A stretch of DNA of 64,000 nt from Baekduia soli (GTDB lineage Bacteria; Actinomycetota; Thermoleophilia; Solirubrobacterales; Solirubrobacteraceae): positions 3,844,001 to 3,908,000 of the forward strand of contig NZ_CP042430.1 of NCBI RefSeq assembly GCF_007970665.1, given 5' to 3'. Shown here piece by piece: positions 1 to 8,787 of the stretch. A program made the translations under genes and the position numbers. Position 1 is the first letter of the stretch. Every line of letters starts with the position of its first letter. The notes beneath the pieces were generated by a model. The model did not search any database. It had not been told where the DNA came from and saw nothing but the letters and a program-made list of their open reading frames with translations.

Positions 1-481
1 CGCGGCCCGGCCCGAGTTGGACCGCAGCACGGACGCCTACGTCGCGCGCCTGCGCGGCCTGGACCGCGGGATCGCCCGCTGCATGGCGCGCGTGCCGGCC
101 GCCGAGCGCCGCCTGGTCACCGACCACGACGCGTTCGCCTACTTCGCCAACCGCTACGGCATCACCGTCGTCGGCGCCGTCATCCCCTCGCAGACCACCC
201 AGGCCCAGCCCTCGGCCGGCGACCTGGCCGCGCTGAGCGCGACGATCGCCCGCGCGCACGTGCGCGCCGTCTTCCCGGAGGCCTCGCTGAGCACGAAGCT
301 CGCCCGGGCCATCGCGCGCCAGACCGGCGCCCGCGCCGACCTGTCGCTCTACGGCGACACGCTCGGGCCCGCGGGCTCGGCGGGCGCGACCTACATCGGG
401 ATGGAGCAGGCCGACGCCGATGCGATGGTGCGCGGCTTCACCGGCGACGCGCAGCGCTGCCGCCCGGGGGCCGGCGCATGA
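1..481 (+). CDS. Zinc/manganese ABC transporter substrate-binding protein (ZnuA/TroA family), C-terminal part
   Basis: Only the last ~159 residues are in the window; the frame is open to the left edge, so the start lies upstream. The segment HDAFAYFANRYGI carries the histidine that binds metal in cluster A-I binding proteins, and SLYGDTLG holds the conserved late aspartate region of the same fold. The protein would sit outside the membrane and hand Zn2+ or Mn2+ to the permease. Its stop codon overlaps the ATG of the ATPase gene (ATGA), so the three transporter genes are one operon. Zinc is favoured over manganese because of the neighbouring Zur-like regulator; this is inference. Confidence 0.85.
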   Translation, partial: AARPELDRSTDAYVARLRGLDRGIARCMARVPAAERRLVTDHDAFAYFANRYGITVVGAVIPSQTTQAQPSAGDLAALSATIARAHVRAVFPEASLSTKLARAIARQTGARADLSLYGDTLGPAGSAGATYIGMEQADADAMVRGFTGDAQRCRPGAGA

Positions 482-1224
482 GCGCCGGCGCGCTGGTGGC
501 CGCCGACGGCCTGGCCGCCGGGTACGGCGGGCCGCCCGTCCTGCAGGGCGTCACGTTCGCCGTGAAGGCGGGCGAGCGCGTGGCCGTCCTGGGGCCCAAC
601 GGCGGCGGCAAGACCACGCTGTTCCGCACGCTGCTCGGTGAGCTGCGGCCCAGCGCCGGCACGGTCGTGCGCCCGCCGCGCATCGGCGTCGTGCCCCAGA
701 CGGAGCGCTCGCGCCTCGACTTCCCGGTCAGCGCGCTGGACGTCGCGCTCATGGGCACGCTGTCGACGCTGCCCTGGTGGCGGCAGCCCGGGCGCGCGGA
801 CCGCCGCCGCGCCCGCCGCGCGCTGGCCGACGTCGGCCTGGCCGACCGCATGCACCGTACGTTCGGCGACCTCAGCGGTGGCCAGCGCCAGCGCGTCCTC
901 GTCGCCCGGGCGCTCGTCCAGGACGCGCCCGTCCTGCTGCTCGACGAGTCCTACGTCGGGCTCGACGCGCCGAGCGTCGACCTGCTCGACGAGCTGCTGG
1001 CGACCCTGACGGCCCAGGGGCGTGCGCTGCTCATCGCCACCCACGACGTCGACCAGGCCCGCGGCTGGGAGCGCGTGCTGTGCCTCAACCGCCGCCAGGT
1101 CGCGTTCGGCGCGCCGGCCGACGTGCTCACCCGCGCGACGCTGGAGGCCACCTACGGCGGCGAGATCGTCGAGCTGCCCGGCGAGCGCTGCGTCCTGCCC
1201 CCCCACCACCACGACCACGCGTGA
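478..1224 (+). CDS. znuC: Metal ABC transporter ATP-binding protein (ZnuC-like)
   Basis: 248-residue ATPase that powers import of the metal delivered by the upstream binding protein. Visible motifs in order: Walker A GPNGGGKTT (residues 39-47), ABC signature LSGGQRQR (about 138-145), Walker B VLLLDES with the catalytic glutamate, and the switch histidine in ATHD. The tail ends in HHHDHA, a short histidine-rich stretch that could bind metal. It starts in a 4-base ATGA overlap with the binding protein and ends in a GTGA overlap with the permease, indicating translational coupling. Family assignment is firm; metal specificity is inferred from context. Confidence 0.93.
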   Translation: MSAGALVAADGLAAGYGGPPVLQGVTFAVKAGERVAVLGPNGGGKTTLFRTLLGELRPSAGTVVRPPRIGVVPQTERSRLDFPVSALDVALMGTLSTLPWWRQPGRADRRRARRALADVGLADRMHRTFGDLSGGQRQRVLVARALVQDAPVLLLDESYVGLDAPSVDLLDELLATLTAQGRALLIATHDVDQARGWERVLCLNRRQVAFGAPADVLTRATLEATYGGEIVELPGERCVLPPHHHDHA

Positions 1225-2078
1225 TCACGGCGACGCTCTGGCACGCGCTGGTCGCGCCCTGGGAGCAGGGGATCGACCGGCGCGCGCTGCTGGAGGTCGT
1301 GCTGCTCGGGCTGACCGGCGGCGCGCTGGGCTGCTGGATCATCTTCTACGACCTGAGCTATGCGAGCGAGTCGCTGGCCCACGCGCTGCTGCCGGGCCTC
1401 GTCCTCGCGGCGCTGACGGGCCTGCCGCTCATCCTCGGCGGCGCGGCCGGGCTCGTCGTGGCGGCGCTGGCCATCGCGGCCGCGGCGCGCACCCCGGCGA
1501 TCGGCCGGGACACGGCGGTCGCGGTCGTCGTGACCGCGTTGCTGGGGCTGGGCGCGCTGCTGGCGCTGTCGCCCGCGTCGCCGGCGGGCCTGGGCGAGCT
1601 GCTGTTCGGCGACGTCCTGGGCGTCGGCGACACGGACCTCGCGCTGGCCGCGGGGCTGGCCGTCGTCGTGCTCGCCGCGCTGTGGCTGCTGCACGGCCGG
1701 CTGCTGCTCGTCGGGTTCGACCGCCTCAACGCCGGGGCGCTCGGCGTCCGCGCCCCCGTCGTCGACGCGCTGCTGCTGCTCCTGGTGGCCGGCGCGCTGC
1801 TCGTCGCGGTGCAGGGCATGGGCAACCTGCTCGTCATCGCGGTGCTCGTGGGGCCCGCGGCCTGCGCCCGCGCGCTGACGCACCGCATGCCGTCGATGAT
1901 GGCCGTGGCCGCCGCGATCGCGATCCTGGCCGGCACCGGCGGCCTGTACCTGTCCTACTACGCGCGGACCGCCGCCGGCGCGTCCATCGCGGGGGTCATC
2001 GTGGCCGCCTACGTCGCGGCGGTGGGCGCCGGCGCGGTGCGTGGCCGCCTCGGCTCGTCGCGCGCGGCCTCGGCCTGA
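1221..2078 (+). CDS. znuB: Metal ABC transporter permease (ZnuB/ABC-3 family)
   Basis: 285-residue hydrophobic protein with about eight or nine membrane segments rich in Leu, Ala and Val. The pattern ALLPGLVLA near residue 55 and GNLLVIAVLVGPAACA near residue 200 are typical of ABC-3 family permeases for zinc and manganese. I take the GTG at 1221 because it makes a GTGA overlap with the ATPase stop codon; the open frame further upstream is a shadow of that gene. The last ~70 bases overlap the 3' end of the convergent Fur-family gene, so the two transcripts are antisense to each other there. Confidence 0.9.
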   Translation: MITATLWHALVAPWEQGIDRRALLEVVLLGLTGGALGCWIIFYDLSYASESLAHALLPGLVLAALTGLPLILGGAAGLVVAALAIAAAARTPAIGRDTAVAVVVTALLGLGALLALSPASPAGLGELLFGDVLGVGDTDLALAAGLAVVVLAALWLLHGRLLLVGFDRLNAGALGVRAPVVDALLLLLVAGALLVAVQGMGNLLVIAVLVGPAACARALTHRMPSMMAVAAAIAILAGTGGLYLSYYARTAAGASIAGVIVAAYVAAVGAGAVRGRLGSSRAASA

Positions 2079-2524
2079 CGGCAGTCGGCGCAGGCGCCGT
2101 GCAGCACGACGTCGTGCTCGGCGACCGCGAAGGTCACGCGCTGCGCGAGGCGCCGGATCGCGCGCTCGAGCTCGGGGTCCTCGAACGGGATGACCTGGCC
2201 GCATGCGTCGCAGACCATGTGATGGTGGTGGCCCTCCTCGCGGGCGGCCTCGAAGCGCGCGAGCCCCTGGCCGACCTCGACGCGCGTGACCATCCGCAGC
2301 GCCTCGAGCTCGTCGAGGATCCGGTAGATGCTGGCCCGCGCGACCCCGCGGCCGCCGCGGGTCCGCAGCGCCTGCTCCAGCTCGGTCGCCGACAGGGCGC
2401 AGCGCTGCTCGTCGAGCAGCGCGATGAGCGCGGCCCGCGCACCGCCGCGACGGTACCCGGCCCCGGCCAGCGCCTCGGTCGCCCGGGCGCCCCAGTCCGC
2501 GTGCTCGTGCTCCGTGAGACCCAT
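2009..2524 (-). CDS. zur: Fur-family metal-responsive repressor, probably Zur
   Basis: 171-residue Fur-family protein with an N-terminal winged helix (RRGGARAALIALL ... SIYRILDEL) and a C-terminal metal-binding part containing HHHHMVCDACG and GACADCRQ, the two CxxC pairs that hold structural zinc. It converges on a zinc-type ABC operon, so a zinc-sensing role is more likely than an iron-sensing one. ATG 2524 is chosen because a TACCCT hexamer (2533-2538) lies 8 bases upstream, suggesting a leaderless message; GTG 2530 and TTG 2533 are in-frame alternatives. Its 3' end overlaps the permease gene by 70 bases. Confidence 0.88.
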   Translation of the reverse strand: MGLTEHEHADWGARATEALAGAGYRRGGARAALIALLDEQRCALSATELEQALRTRGGRGVARASIYRILDELEALRMVTRVEVGQGLARFEAAREEGHHHHMVCDACGQVIPFEDPELERAIRRLAQRVTFAVAEHDVVLHGACADCRQAEAARDEPRRPRTAPAPTAAT

Positions 2525-2572
2525 TCCCACCAAGGGTAGCCGCGCAGGGGCGGCGGAGGGCAGCGGGGATCG

Positions 2573-4530
2573 CTACGCCGTGAGCTTGACCGCGACGTGC
2601 GACATCGGCTCGGCGAGGGCGTCGACGAGCTGGCTCAGCCGGCGCCGCTCGGTCGTGCCGACCTCGTCGTAGGAGGGGAACGCCTTGCCCTCCTTCAGCG
2701 TGGCCAGCCGCGCGTTGACCGCGTCGAACCGCGCGGCGATCGTCGCCGCCAGCGCCGGGTCGCGCCTGCGCAGCGCCGGCGCCAGCAGGCCGAACGTCGC
2801 CTCCGACCCCGCCACGTTGGCCTCGAAGTCCGACAGGTCGGTGTGGGAGTAGCGGTCCTCCTCGCCGGTGATCTTGGAGGCGAGACCTCGTCGAGCAGCC
2901 CGTTGGCCCCGTTGGCCAACTCCTCGGGCTGATACTCCAGGCCCTCGGTCCTGGCCTGCAGGCGCTTGACGTCGGCCAGCAGCTTGTCGGCGATCGGCCC
3001 CATGCCCGCGGTGCTGTTGCGCACCCAGAGCGCCTGCTCGATGCGGTGGAAGCCCGTCCACCGGTGCCCCTGCTCGACGTCGTTGACGCGCGCGTCGATC
3101 TCGGGGTCCAGGGTGCCGAAGGACTCCGCGACGGGCTCGATCGTCTCGTAGGGCGCCCGCGTGGACGCGAAGAGCGACTTCGCCCTGGCGACGTCGCCGG
3201 CCTTGACGGCCGCGACGAACACGGTCGTGCGCTTGACGAGCTCGGTGGCCTGGGACTCGACGTAGCCGCGATAGGAGGCCGTGGCCGTGCGCAGCTGCGC
3301 GTCGCCGGTCGCGGCCACGGCCGTGCCGCCCACCTCGACGGTGCCGGTCGCCGCGGTCTTGCCGCCCGGGCAGGCCATGGCGTAGGTGCCGGGCTTCAGG
3401 TTGACGGTGAACGAGCCCGACAGGCCCGCGACCACGTTCTCCTTCTCGCCCAGGATCCGCGAGCCCGACAGGACCTCGAACTCGCTGACGCGGCTCGTCC
3501 CGCCGTTGCTGACCCTGAACGTCGTCGGGCCGGCCGAGAGCTTGAGCATGGCGGGCTCGCAGCCCGCGTCGGTGAGCGTGACGGCGACCTCCTTCGTGCC
3601 CGCGCCGGACCCGCCCGGCCCCCCCGAGCCGCCCGACGAGCCGCAGGCGACCAGGCCGAGCACGACGCCGGCCAGCAGCACGCCGGCGACCGCGGTGCTC
3701 TTGGCGGCCCGGCGCCGGCCCGGCGCGGCCCGGCGCTTGGGCGCCAGCACGAACAGCACGGCGGGGATCGCGTAGGCCAGGTAGGCGACGAGCTCGATGA
3801 TGACCGGCCGGGGCTGCAGGCCCAGCATGCCGGTCAGCAGCGCCGCGGTCCACGTGCCGGGCACGACGAGCCGGCTCAGGTCGAGCGCCTCACCCTGCCC
3901 GAAGGTGACCCAGCCCGCCTCGTGTCCGGTGTGGAAGGCCGTGGCCAGCAGGCCGGCGGCGACGAGGGCGAGCACGACCCCGGTGGCGCGGAAGAAGCGC
4001 GCGTAGTCGAGGCGCATGCCTCCGCGGTAGAGCAGGATGCCGATGACGATCGCGGCCGCGACGCCCAGCACGGCGCCGGTGCCCGCGCTCGAGGGGTCCT
4101 CGGCGCTCTGGAAGGCGGCGACGAGGAAGACGGCGGTCTCCAGGCCCTCGCGGAACACGGCGAAGAAGGCCATGGCCACCAGCGCGCCGACCGAGCCCTG
4201 CCGCAGCGCCGATCCGGCGCTGGCGCGCAGGTCGCCGGCCAGCGTCGCGGCGTTGCGGCGCATCCACAGCAGCATCCAGGTCACGATGCCGACGGCCAGC
4301 AGGCCGATGATCGTCTCGAGCTGCTCCTGCTGGCGCTGGGGCAGCTCCTGATCGACGAGGTGCAGCGCGATCCCCACGCCCAGGCAGATCACCGAGGCCA
4401 GGGCGACGCCGGCCCACACCCACCGCAGCGCGCCGCGGGCGCCCTCCTGGCGCAGGAAGGTCGCGATGATCGAGACGATGAGCGCGGCCTCGACTCCCTC
4501 GCGCAGGCCGATGACGAACGTCGGAAGCAT
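2573..4530 (-). CDS. EfeU-EfeO fusion iron transporter (FTR1 permease + cupredoxin + M75 imelysin domain), frameshifted
   Basis: Residues 1-265 are an FTR1/EfeU ferric permease with seven or so membrane segments and both REGxE iron motifs (REGVE 10-14, REGLE 127-131). After a basic linker, a further hydrophobic segment ends in a lipobox-like LVAC (Cys296) and a Gly/Ser linker, then a cupredoxin-like domain (about 315-405) and an EfeO/M75 domain. The frame breaks near 2881: the conserved region after ANGLLDEV continues (SKITGEEDRYSHTDL) in the next frame, as if one base were lost. Restored length would be about 652 residues. EfeU and EfeO are separate proteins in E. coli; here one polypeptide carries both. 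The break is probably an assembly error. Confidence 0.85.
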
Positions 4531-4541
4531 GGGGGCGCATC

Positions 4542-4593
4542 TTAGGGATCCCTAAATCCCTATGTCGGGTTCCCTAATTCGGGATGCCTAACC
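4542..4593. promoter_or_regulatory. Palindromic iron-box-like operator (IdeR/DtxR-type half-sites)
   Basis: Just upstream of the EfeU-EfeO start lies a perfect 14-base palindrome, TTAGGGATCCCTAA (4542-4555), followed by further TCCCTAA and GCCTAACC half-sites to 4593. DtxR/IdeR repressors bind 19-base boxes built from TTAGG and CCTAA arms, so an iron-dependent repressor is the best guess. The exact regulator cannot be told from sequence alone, because the spacing differs from the textbook box. Confidence 0.5.
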
Positions 4594-4650
4594 TGGCGCG
4601 TCGGCGCTCATCTCGCTGGCGGCCGCGCCCCGCGGGTACCGTCGGCGGAC

Positions 4651-5259
4651 ATGACGACGATGATCCTCGAGCATGAGCTCGGCCTGACCTGGGTGATGCC
4701 CGACGCGATGCAGCGGGCCTCCCACGCGCTGACCGACGACGGGCGCGTGTGGCTCATCGACCCCGTCGACGACGAGGCCGCGCTGGCGCGCGTCGGCGCC
4801 CTGGACGGCGAGCCAGCCGGCGTGCTGCAGCTGCTGGACCGCCACAACCGCGACTGCGCGGCCATCGCGGCGCGCCTGGGCGTCGCCCATCACGTCGTGC
4901 CCGAGGTCCTGGCCGACTCGCCGTTCACGCCGCGGCGCGTCATCCGCAACCGGCTGTGGAAGGAGGTCGCGCTGTGGTGGCCCGCCCGGGCCGCGCTCGT
5001 CGTCGCCGAGGTCGTCGGCTGCGCGCCGGCGTTCACCCTCGGGGCCGGCCCCGTCGGCGTGCACCCCGCGCGCCGGCTCCTGCCCCCGCGCGACCTCCGC
5101 GAGCTCGCACCCGAGCACCTGCTCGTCGGTCACGGACCGCCCCGCCACGGCCCGCAGACCACGCAGGAGCTGGCCACCGCGATCGATCGCTCGGTGCGCG
5201 ACGTGCCGCGCCTGGTGCTCTCCCTGCCGTCGCTCATCCGCTCCGCGCGACAGGGCTGA
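4651..5259 (+). CDS. MBL-fold-like hypothetical protein
   Basis: 202 residues. The opening HELGLTWVMPDAMQRASHALTDDGRVWLIDPVDDE and the later LQLLDRHNRDCAAIAARLGVAHH and HLLVGHGPP resemble the strand-loop layout of metallo-beta-lactamase-fold proteins, but the HxHxDH metal motif is reduced to DRHNRDC, so hydrolase activity is uncertain. The ATG at 4651 is preceded by TACCGT eight bases upstream, consistent with a leaderless transcript. It is divergent from the iron transporter gene and shares its intergenic region. No substrate can be assigned. Confidence 0.6.
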   Translation: MTTMILEHELGLTWVMPDAMQRASHALTDDGRVWLIDPVDDEAALARVGALDGEPAGVLQLLDRHNRDCAAIAARLGVAHHVVPEVLADSPFTPRRVIRNRLWKEVALWWPARAALVVAEVVGCAPAFTLGAGPVGVHPARRLLPPRDLRELAPEHLLVGHGPPRHGPQTTQELATAIDRSVRDVPRLVLSLPSLIRSARQG

Positions 5260-5327
5260 GGCGCGCGCCGGAGCGCGTGGGGCGCGACTATGCTCCGCCG
5301 GTCCGAGTCCCGACCAGGAGCACCACC

Positions 5328-6107
5328 GTGACCGAGCCCGTGCTGTCCCCCGTGCTTGACGCCTTCCGCCTCGACGGCCGGGTGGCCGTCGTGACCGGCG
5401 CGTCCTCGGGCCTGGGCGTCGCGTTCGCCCGCGCGCTGGCCGAGGCCGGGGCCGACGTCGCGCTGGGCGCCCGGCGCGCCGACCGCCTGCAGGAGACCCG
5501 GGCGCTCGTCGAGTCCCTCGGCCGCCGGGCCATCGCGGTCGCCACCGACGTCGCGCGACCCGAGGACTGCCACGCGCTCGTGCAGGCCGCGATGGACGAG
5601 CTCGGGCGCGTCGACATCCTGGTCAACAACGCCGGGATCGGCACTGCGGTGCCCGCGCTCAAGGAGGCGCCCGAGGCGTTCCGCCGGGTCATCGACATCA
5701 ACCTCAACGGCTGCTACTGGATGGCCCAGGCCGCCGGCGCGGTCATGGAGCCCGGCAGCAGCATCATCAACATCTCCAGCGTCCTGGGCCTGACGACGGC
5801 GGGCATGCCGCAGGCCGCCTACGCGGCCAGCAAGGCCGGCCTGGACGGGCTGACCCGCGACCTGGCCCAGCAGTGGACGGGCCGGCGCGGGATCCGCGTC
5901 AACTCGATCGCCCCGGGCTTCTTCGCCTCGGAGATGACCGACCAGTACCCCGAGGGCTACCTCGAGCTGCAGTCCAAGCGGATCCTGGCCGGGCGCATCG
6001 GCGACCCCCGGGAGCTCGCCGCCGCCGTCGTGTTCATGGCCGGCGCCGGCGCCGGCTACATCACCGGCCAGACCCTCTACGTCGACGGCGGGCTGACGAT
6101 CACCTGA
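5328..6107 (+). CDS. SDR-family NAD(P)-dependent oxidoreductase
   Basis: 259-residue classical short-chain dehydrogenase. Visible: the cofactor motif TGASSGLG near residue 24, NNAGIG near residue 102, the catalytic serine in NISSVLG, and YAASKAG (YxxxK) near residue 165. The tail AGYITGQTLYVDGGLTIT is typical of the family. GTG 5328 is chosen because an AGGAG ribosome site lies 7 bases upstream; the long open frame before it shadows the previous gene. The 3' end overlaps the convergent GST-like gene by 8 bases. Substrate unknown. Confidence 0.9.
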   Translation: MTEPVLSPVLDAFRLDGRVAVVTGASSGLGVAFARALAEAGADVALGARRADRLQETRALVESLGRRAIAVATDVARPEDCHALVQAAMDELGRVDILVNNAGIGTAVPALKEAPEAFRRVIDINLNGCYWMAQAAGAVMEPGSSIINISSVLGLTTAGMPQAAYAASKAGLDGLTRDLAQQWTGRRGIRVNSIAPGFFASEMTDQYPEGYLELQSKRILAGRIGDPRELAAAVVFMAGAGAGYITGQTLYVDGGLTIT

Positions 6108-6842
6108 CGGGCACCCACCCGGCCGGGAACGCCCCGGCGGGCACGCGGCCCGGGCGGTCGGCGAACCAGCGCCGGGCGACCTGCTCGGCGGGACGGCCGG
6201 TCAGCAGCCCGTGCAGGTCCTCCACCGCCAGCAGGACGCTGAGCGTGGAGCCGATCTGCAGGTCGGCGGCGTTGGGCCGCTCGCCGCCGAGCACGCCGCC
6301 GGCCACGAGCGCGTCGACGTGGTCCAGCCGGGCGGGGAGCCCGGCGAGGTCGGCGGCCAGGCGCTGCGCGGTGATGCCGTGGTACCTCCACGACGCCCGC
6401 GCGAAGCGGATCGCGTGGTCGGTGCCCGCCGGGTCGAGCGGCGGGCCGCCGGCGAAGGTGCCCAGCGCCTCGGGGCGGAAGTGCAGCGCGCCCCACGGCA
6501 GCCGCCGCCCGAGGTCCTGGAGCTCGTCATCGCCCCAGCGCGCCGCCTCGGCCACGGCGTCGCCGAGGGGGCCGGGAACAGGCTGGGCTCGGGGGCGAGC
6601 TCCTCCAGGCGCCGGAAGATGGCGTTGGAGCCGTGCACCGGAACGCCGTCGACCAGCAGCCCAGGCACCGTGCCGCGGCCCTCGCCGTAGACGCGCTGCA
6701 TCTCCTCGACGTGGCGGCCGGGAGCCAGCTCGACGCGCTCGTAGTCCAGGCCCTTGAGCGCCAGCGCCGCCTCGACCGCCACGCACGGGTGCGAGATCGC
6801 CAGGAGGTGCAGGACGAGCCGCGGCGGCGCGGCGGCGCTCAC
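6100..6842 (-). CDS. Glutathione S-transferase family protein, frameshifted
   Basis: An N-terminal thioredoxin-like GST domain (LHLLAISHPCVAVEAALALKGLDYERVEL ... VPGLLVDGVPVHGSNAI) is read from a GTG at 6842, and the helical C-terminal domain (AVAEAARWGDDELQDLGRRL ... ADLQIGSTLSVLL) continues in another frame to 6100. The switch falls at a run of five G (plus strand 6567-6571); adding one base restores a 247-residue protein of normal GST length. The start overlaps the stop of the upstream hypothetical gene (GTGA). Either a genuine pseudogene or a homopolymer error; I favour error. Confidence 0.75.
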
Positions 6843-7183
6843 GCCGCGACGGGATCCGGGTCGTGCAGGAGGAACCCGGCGGCGTCGAGGATGCCACGAT
6901 CGCGCAGCCGCGCCAGGCGGGCGACGAGCGCGCCGTCCCCGCTCTCCCAGGCCGCCACGGTGGCCGAGGCGTCCAGCGGGCGCAGGCCGGCAGCGGGCGG
7001 GTCGTCGAGCGCCTGGCGGAACCAGGCCAGGTCGTCGGAGGCCCGGCGCGGCCGTCCGACGCCCCCGGCCTGCCAGGGGTCTTCGCCGGCGCGCCGCTCG
7101 GGGACGCCGGGGGGACGGGTGAGCGCGACGCCCAGCGCGCCCATCCAATCCGGTTGCGGAGCCACCAGCTCGAGGATCGCCAT
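6839..7183 (-). CDS. Hypothetical protein, cotranscribed with the GST-like gene
   Basis: 114 residues, no recognised domain. It is Pro/Arg-rich in the middle and ends in ARLRDRGILDAAGFLLHDPDPVAA. ATG 7183 is preferred over ATG 7201 because GATAGT (7190-7195) lies 6 bases upstream, like other leaderless starts here. Its stop forms a GTGA overlap with the GST-like gene, so the two are translationally coupled and probably act together. No function proposed. Confidence 0.6.
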   Translation of the reverse strand: MAILELVAPQPDWMGALGVALTRPPGVPERRAGEDPWQAGGVGRPRRASDDLAWFRQALDDPPAAGLRPLDASATVAAWESGDGALVARLARLRDRGILDAAGFLLHDPDPVAA

Positions 7184-7266
7184 GTGGCAACTATCCCCCA
7201 TGACGCGAGCCGATGATCACGAGTCTCGGGCGCCGGGGGCCTGGGCGGACGCCGTGCCGGGCCCGC

Positions 7267-7566
7267 TCAGGCCGCGCGCGGCACCGTGCCGGTGCGCACG
7301 AGGCCGGCGTATGCCTCGCCGAAGGCGTCCACGGCGGCCGGGTCGAACCGAGTGCCCGCGCAGCGGCGCAGCTCCGCCAGCGCGGCATCGGCGTGCAGCG
7401 CCGGCCGGTAGACGTCCCCGGTCGCCCACGCCACGATCCCGGCGGCGACGAGCAGCCAGGCCGTGCGGTCGGCGCGGTGGCGCAGGGCGCCCGCCGTCCA
7501 GCGAAGAAGCTCGTTGAGCTCGAAGATCGCCAGCCAGAGGCCCAGGGCTCCGAGTGCCCGACCAGA
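7267..7566 (-). pseudogene. Remnant of a membrane HD-GYP signalling protein with an internal deletion
   Basis: The frame joins two pieces that do not normally touch. The first (LWLAIFELNELLRW ... AWLLVAAGIVAWATGDVYR) looks like the N-terminal membrane sensor region of c-di-GMP proteins. The second (RPALHADAALAELRRCAGTRFDPAAVDAF) is the usual extreme C-terminus of HD-GYP phosphodiesterases. The catalytic HD and GYP core is missing, and there is no convincing start. It therefore appears to be the decayed, internally deleted residue of one gene. Inference from sequence pattern only. Confidence 0.45.
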
Positions 7567-7649
7567 GGAGGGAGGCGGCGTCGGGCCACGCCCCTCCGAT
7601 CGACCGGACCCGGGTTCGGTCGAGCCGGGCTGTCCGGCTGCGGCCGGGC

Positions 7650-8753
7650 TCAGGCGACCGTCTGGAGGTCCTTGGGCAGACCGGTCAGGACCTCGCACCC
7701 GTCGTCGGTGACGATGACGAGGTCCTCGATGCGCACGCCGACCGCGCCGGGCACGTAGACGCCGGGCTCGACGGTGACGACCTGTCCGGCCGCCAGCGTC
7801 GCCTCGCTGCGCTGCGACAGCCGCGGGCCCTCGTGGACCTCGACGCCGACGCCGTGGCCCAGGCCGTGGCCGAAGTGCTCGCCGTGGCCGGCCGCGGTGA
7901 TGATGTCGCGCGCCACCGTGTCGACCTCGCGCCCGGAGGCGCCGGGGCGGATCGCCGCCAGCGCCGACTCCTGCGCGCGCAGCACCAGCGCGTAGATCTC
8001 GGCGTCGCGCGGGTCGAGCTCGCCCGTCGCGTAGGTCCGGGTGCAGTCCGAGGCGTAGCCGTCCAGCACGGCGCCCCAGTCGATCGTCACCAGCGTGCCC
8101 GCGGGGATCTCGACGTCGCGCGGCTCGGCGTGCGGCAGCGCGCTGTGGGCGGCGGCGGCGACGATCGGCGGGAACGACACCGACTGCGCGCCCGCGCGGC
8201 GCATCGTGAACTCGAGGTCGAGCGCGACGTCGCGCTCCGTGCGACCCGCCAGGCCGCGGCCCAGAACCTCGGTCATCGCGGCGTCGGCCAGGCGTGTGGC
8301 GGCGCGGATGCGCTCCAGCTCGCCGGGGTCCTTGACGAGGCGCAGCCCCTCCAGGATCCCGCCGGCCGGCACGAGCTCGATCCCCTCGGCGACGCCCTCG
8401 GCGAGGGTGGCGTGGTCCTTGACGGGCAGGTGGGCATCGTCGAAGCCCACGCGCAGCGGCGCCTCGGCGCCGGCGCCGGGGCCGGGCAGCGCCTGCGCGG
8501 CGGCGGGCAGCAGCTCCTGGGTGATCCGCCGCTCCCAGCCCTCGTCGAGCTGCTCGGCCGACTGGGTCAGGTAGCGGAAGTCGGTCAGGAAGAGGCGCAG
8601 CCCGCCCTCGGCCCGGGCGCCGACGACGGCCAGCCCACTGGAGCCCGTGAAGCCCGTGAGCCAGCCCACGTCCACCCCGCGGGTGACGAGGAGGGCGTCG
8701 AGGTCGCGCTCGCGCAGGGCGGCGGCCAGGCGGTCGGGGCGGTCCATGCTCAT
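7650..8753 (-). CDS. pepP: M24-family aminopeptidase (Xaa-Pro peptidase-like)
   Basis: 367 residues with an N-terminal creatinase-like domain and a C-terminal pita-bread catalytic domain. The five metal ligands are visible in order: Asp in TIDWGAV, Asp in SDCTRTY, His in GHGLGHGVG, Glu in TVEPGVY and Glu in RIEDL. It would remove N-terminal residues next to proline in the cytoplasm. It follows aroQ after 34 bases on the same strand, so it is the distal gene of the pil-aro run. ATG 8747 is an alternative start. The symbol is by family; pepQ-type specificity is possible. Confidence 0.88.
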   Translation of the reverse strand: MSMDRPDRLAAALRERDLDALLVTRGVDVGWLTGFTGSSGLAVVGARAEGGLRLFLTDFRYLTQSAEQLDEGWERRITQELLPAAAQALPGPGAGAEAPLRVGFDDAHLPVKDHATLAEGVAEGIELVPAGGILEGLRLVKDPGELERIRAATRLADAAMTEVLGRGLAGRTERDVALDLEFTMRRAGAQSVSFPPIVAAAAHSALPHAEPRDVEIPAGTLVTIDWGAVLDGYASDCTRTYATGELDPRDAEIYALVLRAQESALAAIRPGASGREVDTVARDIITAAGHGEHFGHGLGHGVGVEVHEGPRLSQRSEATLAAGQVVTVEPGVYVPGAVGVRIEDLVIVTDDGCEVLTGLPKDLQTVA

Positions 8754-8787
8754 CGTCGGCTCTGGGTCTCCGGGTCGGGGCGGCGGG

